The notes: generated by a model from the sequence alone, not told the origin. 64,000 nucleotides of DNA from DATKCF01 sp035513345 (GCA_035513345.1 DATKCF010000039.1:1-64000), one strand, 5' to 3'. Numbered from the stretch's first letter, positions 54,729 to 63,049 are shown. Numbers and translations: made by a program.

Positions 54729-56429
54729 ATGACGGGTCACGGCCTCGATCAGCGTTTCAACTTCGACAACTTCATCGTCGGTACTGCGAACCGGCTGTCG
54801 ACGGCGGCGGCGAGGCGCGTCGCTGAAGCGCCGGGCAAGTCGTACAACCCACTGTTCATCTACGGCGCATCCGGACTCGGCAAGACGCACCTGCTGCACG
54901 GGATCGGCGCGCATGCGCTTGCATTGCACCCCGGCATGCGGGTGTCGGCGGACACGGTCGAGCGCGCACTGCAGCGGTTGCTCGAGGAAGGCGAGGCGGG
55001 CGACCTGGCAGCCGCACAGCTCCTGCTTCTTGACGACGCGCAATATCTGGCAGGCGATCGCCGTGCACAGGATACGCTGCTCGTGTGGTGGGATGAGCTG
55101 TGGTCGCGCGGCGCGCAGATCGTGCTGTGCGCGGACCGGCCGCCATCGGAGATCGACCGACTGGACAACCGTCTACTCTCGCGGTTCTCGGCCGGGCTGG
55201 TCTGCGACATGGCGCCGCCCGACTACGAGACTCGCATCAAACTCGTGGAGCGCAAGGCGAGCGACGGCGGGCACACGCTGGGACCAGGCGTTGCCGAGGC
55301 TATCGCGCGCGTCGCGTTCGCGAACGTGCGTGAGCTCGAGGGTGGCGTCAATCGCGTGATCGCCGCACAGGAGCTGGACGACACGACGGTTTCGGCCAGC
55401 CTCGTTCCGGCCATGCTGGGCCAGTCAGGGGAACGAGGCGACAGCGAGGAGTTCGATTCGTTCCTGACGGAAGTCTCGGGCGCTGTGGCCGAGATCGCGA
55501 CGCGTGTTACGCCGGAGCAGCGCCTGGTCGATGCAATCCTGCGCTACGAGGGCGAGGGCTATCGGACGTTTCGGCTGGAAGTCGCGCTGCGGCATCCTCC
55601 GGGCGACCGCGAGGTGATCGATGTGGTGGCACGATTCGCTGGAGACACCGACCGGCTGGCAGCGATAACGGAAGAGATCCGTGCGATGGACCCGGACTCG
55701 CCGGAGCTGGCCCGGTCGGATCTGTTGCGGGACCCGGACCGGATTCTGGAAGCGGAAACGCTGGTGGCGCAGGTACATGAGCGTTTGAGGCCGCTGCCGG
55801 AGCCGCCGTCGGGACCGGGACTTGGCGGGTTGACCGTGTCGCCTGAGAGTCCTGCCCTGAATGCGGTCCGGGACGTGGTTCGGCGGCCGGGTGCGCGGGC
55901 GGTACCGCTGTACATCCGGGGCAGTCCGGCCGAGGGTCGGACGGAACTGGTACAGGCGCTTGCTCGTGAGGTCCGGTCCGAGATGCCGAGACTTCCAACA
56001 GCGTACATCAGTGCGAGCGATCTGGCCACGGAAGCGGTAGCGGCTGAGCTGGCGCAGCGCATCGATGCGTGGCGGGCCCGGTACCGTCGCGCCCGTCTGC
56101 TTGTGATCGACGGGTGGGACCAACTCGAGGCGAGTGACGACGTGCGTGACGAGCTGTTTCGTCTGTTCGAGGGCGTGGCCCGGTCGGGCGGCCAGGTGGT
56201 ACTGGCCGGCGAGGTGGATCCGGCCGGCAGCGGCCACGCGGACCGACTCGCGACGTGGGCGTCGCATGCGGATGTGGTCGACATGGCCGGCGATCGCATC
56301 CGCAAGACGGAGCCGGCGGTCAGCGAAACGTTCGGGCCGGACCTGCGCGACAAGTGGTTCTTCGATCCGGAAAAGACGCTGGAGCGATGGCCGTGGGTCG
56401 AGGACTGGCTGATCACGGAACTGGACTGA
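54729..56429 (+). CDS. DnaA-like AAA+ ATPase with a second, degenerate P-loop domain
   Basis: A 566-residue protein. Residues 1-215 closely follow DnaA domain III: FDNFIVGTANRLSTAAARRV, Walker A GASGLGKT (46-53), Walker B LLLLDDAQYLAG, RPPSEIDRLDNRLLSRFSAGL and sensor II NVRELEGGVNRVI. There is no DnaA domain IV helix-turn-helix or N-terminal domain I. A middle region of unknown fold (about 225-370) follows. A second nucleotide-binding-like module has GSPAEGRT at 398-405, with Arg for the essential Lys, and a Walker B-like LLVIDGWDQLEAS at 457-469. The C-terminus (KWFFDPEKTLERWPWVEDWLITELD) is aromatic. It lies between mglA and a DUF4388 gene. A role in polarity, localisation or nucleoid coupling is inference. 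Confidence 0.85.
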   Translation: MTGHGLDQRFNFDNFIVGTANRLSTAAARRVAEAPGKSYNPLFIYGASGLGKTHLLHGIGAHALALHPGMRVSADTVERALQRLLEEGEAGDLAAAQLLLLDDAQYLAGDRRAQDTLLVWWDELWSRGAQIVLCADRPPSEIDRLDNRLLSRFSAGLVCDMAPPDYETRIKLVERKASDGGHTLGPGVAEAIARVAFANVRELEGGVNRVIAAQELDDTTVSASLVPAMLGQSGERGDSEEFDSFLTEVSGAVAEIATRVTPEQRLVDAILRYEGEGYRTFRLEVALRHPPGDREVIDVVARFAGDTDRLAAITEEIRAMDPDSPELARSDLLRDPDRILEAETLVAQVHERLRPLPEPPSGPGLGGLTVSPESPALNAVRDVVRRPGARAVPLYIRGSPAEGRTELVQALAREVRSEMPRLPTAYISASDLATEAVAAELAQRIDAWRARYRRARLLVIDGWDQLEASDDVRDELFRLFEGVARSGGQVVLAGEVDPAGSGHADRLATWASHADVVDMAGDRIRKTEPAVSETFGPDLRDKWFFDPEKTLERWPWVEDWLITELD

Positions 56430-56441
56430 GTCAGGTAGAAA

Positions 56442-58064
56442 GTGGCGATCAAGGGGAGTCTGCGCGAAGCGAGCCTGGCGGAGGTTTGCCAGCTACTGGC
56501 GCTCGGGCTCAAGACCGGGTGTCTGTCGGTCGCGGACCGGTCGCGGTTCGGCCAGGTCTACTTCGACCACGGCCGGATCACGTTCGCGCGTATCGTGAAC
56601 CGGCGGGACCGGCTTGGCGACCTGTTGATCGGCGATGGCATTCTGACGCCCGGGCAGCTCGAGGCCGTGCTCGAGATCCAGAGCCGGAACCCGGAGCGCA
56701 GGCTGGGCGAGATCCTGAGTGAGCGGGGCCTGATCGAAGTGGAGCAGCTGCACCGCTACATATTCCTGCAGATCGAGGAAGCCGTGTGCCATCTGTTCAC
56801 GTGGTCACGGGGCCATTTCTATTTCGAAGCGGGCGAGCGTCCTGACACGGCGGAGATCACGGTTTCGATCAACGCGGAGAGCCTGTTGCTCGAAGCGGCG
56901 AGGCGGATCGACGAGTGGAGCCTGATCCGGAAACGGGTACCGTCGCTCGATCTGGTGTTCGAAGTGGATACGCAGCGATTGTCGGCTTCGGATGCGCAAC
57001 TCGCCGAAGACCAGCGTCGCACCGCGGACCTGCTCGACGGGCAGCGGTCCGTGCAGGACATCATGGAGGCGACCGGTCTGGGCGAGTTCGAGGTCGGCAA
57101 GGCACTGTTCGGCCTGTTGCAGGCGGGTTTCGCGCGACAGGTCGGGCGCCAGCCGGAGGGACCGGAGCGGCCTCGCGAGGCAGACATCCAGGAGCGCCAC
57201 AACCTGGGCGTTGCGTTTTTCCGGACCGGCATGCTCGAGGATTCTGCGCGCGAGTTCCGCCGCGTTCTCGAGATCGCGCCGGACGACATGCGCGCGCGGT
57301 TCCATCTGGCGATGATCTCGATGCGGCATGGCGAGCATCGCGATGCAGCGCGCGAACTGGTACAGCTCGCTCGTCGGCACGGCCCGAACTACGCCGTACT
57401 GATGAATCTGGCGACTTCCTTTCGCTACCTGGGTCGGACCGAAGACGCACTGCTGGCGCTGAACGAAGCGGAGAACGTCCGCGCGGCCACGCCCGCGGTC
57501 GCGCTGGCCAGAGCAATCGCGCACATAGAGAACCGCAACCTCGAAGACGGACGCGCCGCACTTCAGGAGTACCGGACGCGGCTCGGACCCGACGAGAAGC
57601 CGGAAGCCGGATGGTACTACCACGCCGCACTGGCAGAGGCGATCGGCAGTGATGCGAGCCGCGCGCAGGCGCTGTGCTGGGAAGGACTCGAGTCACACCC
57701 CGATGTGGCGCCGCTGCTGATGCTCGCCGGACTGGCCGCGGAGCGGCTCGGCGACAACGATGGAGCCGAGCTGTTCTACCGGCGAGCGATCGAGGTCGAA
57801 CCGAACCTGCCGCAGGCTCAAAAGAACCTCGGCGACATCGCGTATGGCCGGGGCGCAATGGACGAAGCCCTGCGACTCTATCAACGGGCGGCCGAGCTGG
57901 CGCCGGACCTCGGCGACGATGTCTACGCGCGGCTCGGCTCGCTGCACTACCGAGATCGTAACCGTGAAGCGGCCGTGCGGTGCTGGACGCGCTCGCTCGA
58001 ACTGAACCCGGCGAACGACGCGGTGCGCAACCGCCTGGAGGTGCTGCGGCATGCGGGCGCCTGA
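56442..58064 (+). CDS. DUF4388 plus TPR protein, second paralogue
   Basis: A 540-residue relative of the 51034 protein with the same order: DUF4388 head (MAIKGSLREASLAEVCQLLALGLKTGCLSVAD ... VYFDHGRITFARIVNRRDRLGDLLIGDGILTPGQLEAVLEIQ), a helical middle (YIFLQIEEAVCHLFTWSRGHFYFEAGERPD), a winged-helix-like block (RTADLLDGQRSVQDIMEATGLGEFEVGKALFGLLQAGFARQV), then about eight TPRs. The start GTG 56442 aligns with the paralogue. The last 14 bases overlap cheR. Together the two paralogues bracket the roadblock-MglA-ATPase block. Confidence 0.88.
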   Translation: MAIKGSLREASLAEVCQLLALGLKTGCLSVADRSRFGQVYFDHGRITFARIVNRRDRLGDLLIGDGILTPGQLEAVLEIQSRNPERRLGEILSERGLIEVEQLHRYIFLQIEEAVCHLFTWSRGHFYFEAGERPDTAEITVSINAESLLLEAARRIDEWSLIRKRVPSLDLVFEVDTQRLSASDAQLAEDQRRTADLLDGQRSVQDIMEATGLGEFEVGKALFGLLQAGFARQVGRQPEGPERPREADIQERHNLGVAFFRTGMLEDSAREFRRVLEIAPDDMRARFHLAMISMRHGEHRDAARELVQLARRHGPNYAVLMNLATSFRYLGRTEDALLALNEAENVRAATPAVALARAIAHIENRNLEDGRAALQEYRTRLGPDEKPEAGWYYHAALAEAIGSDASRAQALCWEGLESHPDVAPLLMLAGLAAERLGDNDGAELFYRRAIEVEPNLPQAQKNLGDIAYGRGAMDEALRLYQRAAELAPDLGDDVYARLGSLHYRDRNREAAVRCWTRSLELNPANDAVRNRLEVLRHAGA

Positions 58065-58941
58065 CCGGCCGGATGGCGACGCCGACGCACCGGCCGAGGC
58101 GCTTGTCGGGCCGGCCGAGTTCGGACGCGGCGAACTGGCACCGCGCGATGCCGCCGAGTTCCGCGGCCTCAAGCGCATGATCCACAAGAGGGCGGGACTG
58201 TGCTGCGACGGGTACAAGGAGCGCGTACTGCGAAGGCGCATAGCGGTGCGCATGCGTGCGAAAGGTGTGCAGACGTTCGGCGCGTACGCGGCGCTGCTGA
58301 AGCAGGACCCGGCGGAGTATCAGCGGCTGATCGACACGGTCACGATCAACGTCAGCAAGTTCTTCCGCAACGCGAGCACGTGGGTGCTGCTGCGCGACCA
58401 GGTGATACCGGAGCTGTGGGCGTCGAACCACGAGCGAATCCGTATCTGGAGCGCGGGTTCGGCGGCGGGCGAGGAAGCGTACTCGGTGGCGATCCTGCTG
58501 CTGCAGCACGCGGAAACGCACGGTGCGGGCATCGAGCGGTTCGATATCCTGGCGACCGACATCGACCTGGACGTACTGGAACAGGCGAAACGGGCGGAAT
58601 ACGGACCGTTTGTGTTCACGGAGATGGCGGATCCGACGCGGGACCGCTGGTTCGAGGGGCCAAAGCGGAATCAGCTTCGTTCGGAGGTGAAGAAGTACGT
58701 GCGCTTCGACACGCTCGACCTGATGAGCGCCGAGTTCCCGGCGGACCAGCACCTCATACTGTGCCGGAACGTGCTCATCTATTTCGAACGCGAAGTGCAG
58801 CACGCGATGTTCAAGAAGTTTCACGCCGCAACGGCCGGCGGCGGCTTCCTCCAGCTTGGCAAGGTCGAGACGCTGTTCGGCGCGCCGACGGGCCTGTACG
58901 AGACCGTGTCGGCGCGTGAGCGTCTCTTCCGCAAGGTATGA
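58051..58941 (+). CDS. cheR: CheR chemoreceptor methyltransferase
   Basis: A 296-residue SAM-dependent glutamate methyltransferase for chemoreceptor adaptation. The N-terminal helical domain (FRGLKRMIHKRAGLCCDGYKERVLRRRIAVRMRAKGV) precedes VTINVSKFFRN, the SAM motif RIWSAGSAAGEEAYSVAILLL, ILATDIDLDVLEQAK and HLILCRNVLIYFEREVQHAMFKKF. The NVSKFFRN loop replaces the usual TxFFR. Its presence implies methylated receptors exist elsewhere in the genome. Overlaps the TPR gene before it and cheD after it (ATGA). Confidence 0.93.
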   Translation: MRAPDRPDGDADAPAEALVGPAEFGRGELAPRDAAEFRGLKRMIHKRAGLCCDGYKERVLRRRIAVRMRAKGVQTFGAYAALLKQDPAEYQRLIDTVTINVSKFFRNASTWVLLRDQVIPELWASNHERIRIWSAGSAAGEEAYSVAILLLQHAETHGAGIERFDILATDIDLDVLEQAKRAEYGPFVFTEMADPTRDRWFEGPKRNQLRSEVKKYVRFDTLDLMSAEFPADQHLILCRNVLIYFEREVQHAMFKKFHAATAGGGFLQLGKVETLFGAPTGLYETVSARERLFRKV

Positions 58942-59426
58942 GTGCGCGGCGCGAGTCGGTGACGATCGGTGAAGCCAAGGTTGCGGGTGCCGGCACGGTC
59001 CTGTACACGCTGGGCCTCGGTTCGTGCGTTGCGATCGTTCTGTACGATGGAGTGGAGCGAGTGGGCGGCATAGCGCACTCGCTGCTGCCGGATCCACGGT
59101 CGGGCCGCAGTGCGGGCTCGCCGGCGAAATACGCGTCGACGGCAGTCGAGATGCTGATCGACCTGATGGAGGAAGCGGGCGCGAGCCGGCGCCGACTGCG
59201 GGCGAAGCTGGCTGGAGGTGCGGCGATGTTCGAGAAGCTGCTGACGGAAGGCGGACGCCAGCTTGGCGCGCGCAATGTGGAAGCGGCAAGGAGCGCGCTT
59301 GCAAGGGCCGGCGTGCCGGTCGACAGCGAAGACACGGGCGGCACACACGGCCGGTCCGTGCATCTGTACATCGACGAAGGGCGCTGCGTGGTTTCGTCCG
59401 TACTGCATTCCGATGTCGTTCTCTGA
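58938..59426 (+). CDS. cheD: CheD chemoreceptor glutamine deamidase
   Basis: A 162-residue deamidase with catalytic Cys30 (TLGLGSCVAIVLYD) and His47 (VGGIAHSLLPD). KYASTAVEMLIDLMEEAG, AKLAGGAAMFEKL and NVEAARSALARAGVPVDSEDTGGTHGRSVHLY complete the CheD pattern. CheD also binds CheC and raises its phosphatase activity; both are present in this operon, implying the Bacillus/Thermotoga-type adaptation loop. The end overlaps the start of cheB by 14 bases. Confidence 0.94.
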   Translation: MSARRESVTIGEAKVAGAGTVLYTLGLGSCVAIVLYDGVERVGGIAHSLLPDPRSGRSAGSPAKYASTAVEMLIDLMEEAGASRRRLRAKLAGGAAMFEKLLTEGGRQLGARNVEAARSALARAGVPVDSEDTGGTHGRSVHLYIDEGRCVVSSVLHSDVVL

Positions 59427-60519
59427 CCTGGTCCCGTTCGTCGCGACCACGGTGCTGGTGGTCGAGGACGACGCGACGTCGCGCGCCGAGCTGGCCGGTA
59501 TGGTCGACGCGATGGACGGGTTCCGCGTGATCGCTGATGCAGGATCGGGCTACGCGGCGATCCGCGCGACGCACGAACGCACGCCTGACCTGGTCGTACT
59601 GGGCATGGGCCCGATGGACGTTCGCGCGATCGAGCTGCTGGCGTTCATCTCGGCGGAGTCTCCGCGTCCTGTGGTCGTGCTGGTCGGACATCCGCAGTCG
59701 ATCAGCGACCCGGCGCTGGCGACGGTCGACATCGGCAACATCGAGTTCGTCATCCGTCCGACGCGCGACGCGAACGGCACCGTCCTGCAGCAGCGGCTGG
59801 CGGCCGCGCTGGATGCGGCGGCGAACGCGAACATCGGCGGTCTGCGCATCAGCCGCGCGCGTCGAGCGGCGGAGAGGGCAACGCGAGCGGCGAGGCGAGC
59901 GGGCAGAGCGGGCGGCGATGTCGCTGGCGCGCCGGCCCGGTGCGTGGTTGCGATCGCGGCATCGACAGGCGGGCCGCGCGCGCTCATCGAGGTGCTGCCC
60001 GGTCTGGCGGCGGAACTCCAGGCCGCGGTCGTCATAGTCCAGCACATGCCGGCCGGGTTCACGACATACCTTGCCGACCGGCTCGACCGCACGAGCCTGC
60101 TGCACGTGAAAGAGGCCCGCGCCGGCGAGCTGGTCAAGACCGGTGCGGCGTATCTCGCGCCGGGCGGCCTGCACATGGCGCTGCAACGGACGGCGGCGGG
60201 TATATCCATCACGCTCGAGGATGGTGAGCCGGTCTGGGGACTGCGACCGGCGGCCGACGTGCTGTTCGTGTCGGTAGCTCGCCATTACGGGCCCGACACC
60301 GTCGGCGTGGTGCTGACGGGCATGGGCAAGGACGGCGCGGCCGGGCTGCGCGCGATACGGGACGTTGGCGGATGGACGGCAGTGCAGGATCCATCACTCG
60401 CGGTGGTTGCGAGCATGCCGCGCGCGGCGAGGCCGTTCGCGGCCGTGGAGCTGCCGCTCGACCAGCTCGCTCGTGCGATCAGCGAGCAGGTCGAAGCCCG
60501 CGTGCGTCAGACTTCCTGA
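59413..60519 (+). CDS. cheB: CheB methylesterase with a degenerate receiver domain
   Basis: A 368-residue protein. The C-terminal CheB esterase is intact: catalytic Ser in VAIAASTGGPRALIEVLP, His in VIVQHMPAGFTTYLADRLD and Asp in VVLTGMGKDGAAGL. The N-terminal receiver keeps the acidic cluster (TTVLVVEDDATSR) but has Gly64 where the phospho-acceptor Asp belongs (DLVVLGMGPMDVRA). It also has Gly in place of the Thr/Ser (VVVLVGHPQS) and Arg instead of the conserved Lys (FVIRPT). It therefore cannot be phosphorylated in the normal way. An Arg/Ala-rich linker (ARRAAERATRAARRAGRAGG) joins the domains. Last gene of the operon. Confidence 0.93.
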   Translation: MSFSDLVPFVATTVLVVEDDATSRAELAGMVDAMDGFRVIADAGSGYAAIRATHERTPDLVVLGMGPMDVRAIELLAFISAESPRPVVVLVGHPQSISDPALATVDIGNIEFVIRPTRDANGTVLQQRLAAALDAAANANIGGLRISRARRAAERATRAARRAGRAGGDVAGAPARCVVAIAASTGGPRALIEVLPGLAAELQAAVVIVQHMPAGFTTYLADRLDRTSLLHVKEARAGELVKTGAAYLAPGGLHMALQRTAAGISITLEDGEPVWGLRPAADVLFVSVARHYGPDTVGVVLTGMGKDGAAGLRAIRDVGGWTAVQDPSLAVVASMPRAARPFAAVELPLDQLARAISEQVEARVRQTS

Positions 60520-60551
60520 ATCGCATTGCCCGCTCCGGTTCACGTCCGGCA

Positions 60552-61550
60552 TTGAAGGCGACACGGCTGCTGACTGTCGCCGTAGTAGTGGCGGCGTTCG
60601 GTCCGGCCCCGGTGTCCTCCGCGCAGCTCGGTGACACACTGCGCAGCGGGTCGGTGACGTTCGTGTTCGCGCCCGAAGGTCGTGTGCTTGCCCGGGCGCT
60701 GGCCGCATCGGTCGCGCCCCTGCCGTTTCTGCCAGAGGACATCATGACGGGCGATCCCGCCGTGGTCGTCCAGCTCGCGCCCGACGAAGTTTCATTCGAT
60801 TCGCTGACCGGAGGCCGCGCTCCGGAATGGGGCGCGGGTGTCGCATTCCCGAGCGATGGCCGGATCGTACTGCCGGCGTACGTGTCGCGGCGGGGTGCGG
60901 TGCATGAGCTGAACCGCGTGCTGCGGCACGAGCTGGCGCACGTCGGGCTGCAGCGGTACGTCGGCGACCTGCAGGTGCCGCGCTGGTTCACGGAAGGCTA
61001 CTCGACGTGGGCTGCGGGCCAGCTCGACGAAAACGCCGGGTGGCTGCTTCGCCTGGCGTTCCTGACGGGTCGCGCGCCGCCGCTCGACTCGCTCACGCTC
61101 GACTGGCCGGAGCGTACGACGGACGCGCGCATCGCGTATCTGCTCTCCGCCAGCGTGGTGGCGTATCTGTACGAGAACGGCGGCGATCGCGTCATGCGAT
61201 TGTTCCTCGAACGCTGGCGCGAGATCGGCGGGTTCGAACGCGCGATGTTCGATACATACGGGCTCGGTCTCGTTCAACTCGAGCGCTACTGGTCCGAGTA
61301 TGTCCGCCGCCGATACGGCTGGCTGACATTCGCAGCCCAGTCTGTCGTGATCTGGACGTTCACCGCATTGCTCGTCATGGTCATGTTCGGGATCCGGCGC
61401 AAACGGAACCGCGAAAGGTTCGAACGGCTGCGGGCGATGGAGCTTCCCGACGACCCGGAATACTGGGTGCACACTCGGCAGGCCTGGCCGCCCGAGCCGC
61501 GACCGCCGGAGCCGCCGCCCGGTGAGGCGGACGTTCCGCCGGCGCGCTGA
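60552..61550 (+). CDS. Secreted, membrane-anchored HExxH metallopeptidase (peptidase MA-like)
   Basis: A 332-residue protein. An N-terminal signal (KATRLLTVAVVVAAFGPAPVSSAQ) is followed by a gluzincin-type catalytic domain with the zinc motif VLRHELAHVGLQRYV and the downstream Glu in VPRWFTEGYSTWAAG. A single helix near the C-terminus (FAAQSVVIWTFTALLVMVMFG) and a basic/proline tail (RRKRNRERFERL ... PEPRPPEPPPGEADVPP) indicate an inner-membrane anchor with the active site outside. TTG 60552 gives the cleanest signal peptide; other upstream starts are possible. It follows cheB by about 30 bases but seems functionally separate. Confidence 0.82.
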   Translation: MKATRLLTVAVVVAAFGPAPVSSAQLGDTLRSGSVTFVFAPEGRVLARALAASVAPLPFLPEDIMTGDPAVVVQLAPDEVSFDSLTGGRAPEWGAGVAFPSDGRIVLPAYVSRRGAVHELNRVLRHELAHVGLQRYVGDLQVPRWFTEGYSTWAAGQLDENAGWLLRLAFLTGRAPPLDSLTLDWPERTTDARIAYLLSASVVAYLYENGGDRVMRLFLERWREIGGFERAMFDTYGLGLVQLERYWSEYVRRRYGWLTFAAQSVVIWTFTALLVMVMFGIRRKRNRERFERLRAMELPDDPEYWVHTRQAWPPEPRPPEPPPGEADVPPAR

Positions 61551-61709
61551 AAAGAGCCGGCCGCACGGGTTGCGCCGGACCGCTACGCAACAGTGTCGCC
61601 CGGAATGCACGTTGCTCACCTCCGAGTGGTCAGAATTTCCGGGAAAGGATGTGGGTTGTCCGGGTGGCACGTTGACGACCCGCCGCGGCGTGGTCATCTT
61701 CAAGGCGAG

Positions 61710-61916
61710 ATGAGTCCGAAACCGACGAAGAGTTCCGAAGCCGCCGCAGAGCGCAATTCGCTGCGGTTTTCCGCCATCAACGCGATCCTGCTGGTTGCGG
61801 GTCTCGGCGTGATTACGCTGGGATACGCCATGCTGGCGAACGGATCGACGGTTGGTGCGCCCCTGCTGCTCGTGCTGGGTTACGCCGTCCTCATCCCGCT
61901 AGGCATCATCCTCTAG
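61710..61916 (+). CDS. Small two-helix membrane protein (DUF3098-like)
   Basis: A 68-residue protein with a charged N-terminus (SPKPTKSSEAAAERNSLRF) and two hydrophobic helices (INAILLVAGLGVITLGYAML and VGAPLLLVLGYAVLIPLGIIL). The pattern resembles DUF3098, a small membrane family of unknown role near Sec or division genes in Bacteroidota. AAGGCGAG precedes the ATG at 61710. Its stop TAG shares bases with the TAG of the convergent glycosyltransferase (CTAG). The 160 bases before it contain a short inverted repeat (GTTGCG/CGCAAC) but no clear promoter. Confidence 0.7.
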   Translation: MSPKPTKSSEAAAERNSLRFSAINAILLVAGLGVITLGYAMLANGSTVGAPLLLVLGYAVLIPLGIIL

Positions 61917-63049
61917 TTCCTGGTCCAGGAGCTGCGTTTCGTGCGGTCCCGGGTCAGGTCGTCGTAGGCGGCGCTGACGCGGTCTGCGGACCAGTCGGCA
62001 TCCTCGAGCAGGGCGCGAGCCTGCGCATTGGCCGCTGTAGCGAGTCGTCTCGATTCATCCGCAACGAGATTCGCAATGGCATCAGCCAGTCCGCGGTCGT
62101 CGCCGGGCTCGACGGCCAGCGCCGCGTCCGGTTCCCAGTCGCTGATGTGACCGCGGCGAGTGCCGACGGTCGGAACGCCGAGCGCGGCCGCCTCCAGCGC
62201 GACGACCGGATCCGCTTCATGCAGCGACGACATCACCAGGATGTGCGACTGTTCGACGAGCGGTCGAAGCTGCGATTGCGTGAGGAACCCGTGGAAGCGG
62301 ACCTGCTGATCCAGATTCAGTTCATGTACCATTCGGTGCACGTGACCGCTCAGCGTGTCCTCGCCGGCGATGTCGAGAGTGAATGGAATGCCGGCATCGG
62401 CGAGGCGACGCGCGGCGCGCAGCAGGGTCGGCTGATCCTTGACGCGGTTGAGCGATGCGACGTGCAACAGCCGGACGGGCCGGTCCGGGTCACGGCGTTG
62501 TGGCGGTGCCGGGGTCCATGCGGCCGTGTCAACGCCGATCGGGATTCGTTGCGCGACGTGGCCGAGCCGGGCGAGGTCGTCACGGATCGCGTTGCTGGGG
62601 ACCGTAAGTCGGGCTGCGGAAGACAGGGCGAAGGACACACGGGCGCGGCCGGCAGCGCCGAGTCGGCCGCCATACCCGATGTCGGGCAGGGCAACCAGAT
62701 CGCCGCCCGTAACGTGCAGCAGCAGCGGGCGTCGCATCAGTCGCGCGGCGGCACCGGCCGGCACGCCGGGTCCGGATGCCCAGAAGGCGTGCAGGACATC
62801 AAATCGTTGCGAGCGGTGCGCGGCGAACAGCGCTTTCAGTGTGCGGGCGGAACGCCGGCCGTTGCCGCCGATGTTGTGGACGGTCGCGCCCTCGAGCGCG
62901 TACGTGCGCGCCGCGGTTTCGCCGCGCATCGCGAACACATGCAGATCGACGGTCCGCGCGAGACGGCGGATCAGCCAGATGAGCGCGGGTATCACGCGAT
63001 GCGTTCCGCTCTCGTCGACGCCGCCCGGCACGATCATGGCGACTCTCAC
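61913..63049 (-). CDS. GT4-family glycosyltransferase
   Basis: A 378-residue GT-B retaining transferase. The N-terminal acceptor-side fold begins MRVAMIVPGGVDESGTHRVIP. The C-terminal nucleotide-sugar domain has VRLLHVASLNRVKDQPTLLRAARRL, FTLDIAGEDTLSGHVHRMV and the EX7E-type motif HEADPVVALEAAALGVPTVGTRRG. It probably adds a sugar to a surface polysaccharide or lipid. Start is GTG 63049, overlapping the stop of the upstream glycosyltransferase (GTGA), so the two are one operon. Donor and acceptor are unknown. Confidence 0.88.
   Translation of the reverse strand: MRVAMIVPGGVDESGTHRVIPALIWLIRRLARTVDLHVFAMRGETAARTYALEGATVHNIGGNGRRSARTLKALFAAHRSQRFDVLHAFWASGPGVPAGAAARLMRRPLLLHVTGGDLVALPDIGYGGRLGAAGRARVSFALSSAARLTVPSNAIRDDLARLGHVAQRIPIGVDTAAWTPAPPQRRDPDRPVRLLHVASLNRVKDQPTLLRAARRLADAGIPFTLDIAGEDTLSGHVHRMVHELNLDQQVRFHGFLTQSQLRPLVEQSHILVMSSLHEADPVVALEAAALGVPTVGTRRGHISDWEPDAALAVEPGDDRGLADAIANLVADESRRLATAANAQARALLEDADWSADRVSAAYDDLTRDRTKRSSWTRN

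Noticed and set aside
57061..60285. 1074-residue minus-strand open frame across the cheR-cheB region
   Set aside because: It lies antisense to four recognised genes and is an Arg-rich by-product of GC codon bias.
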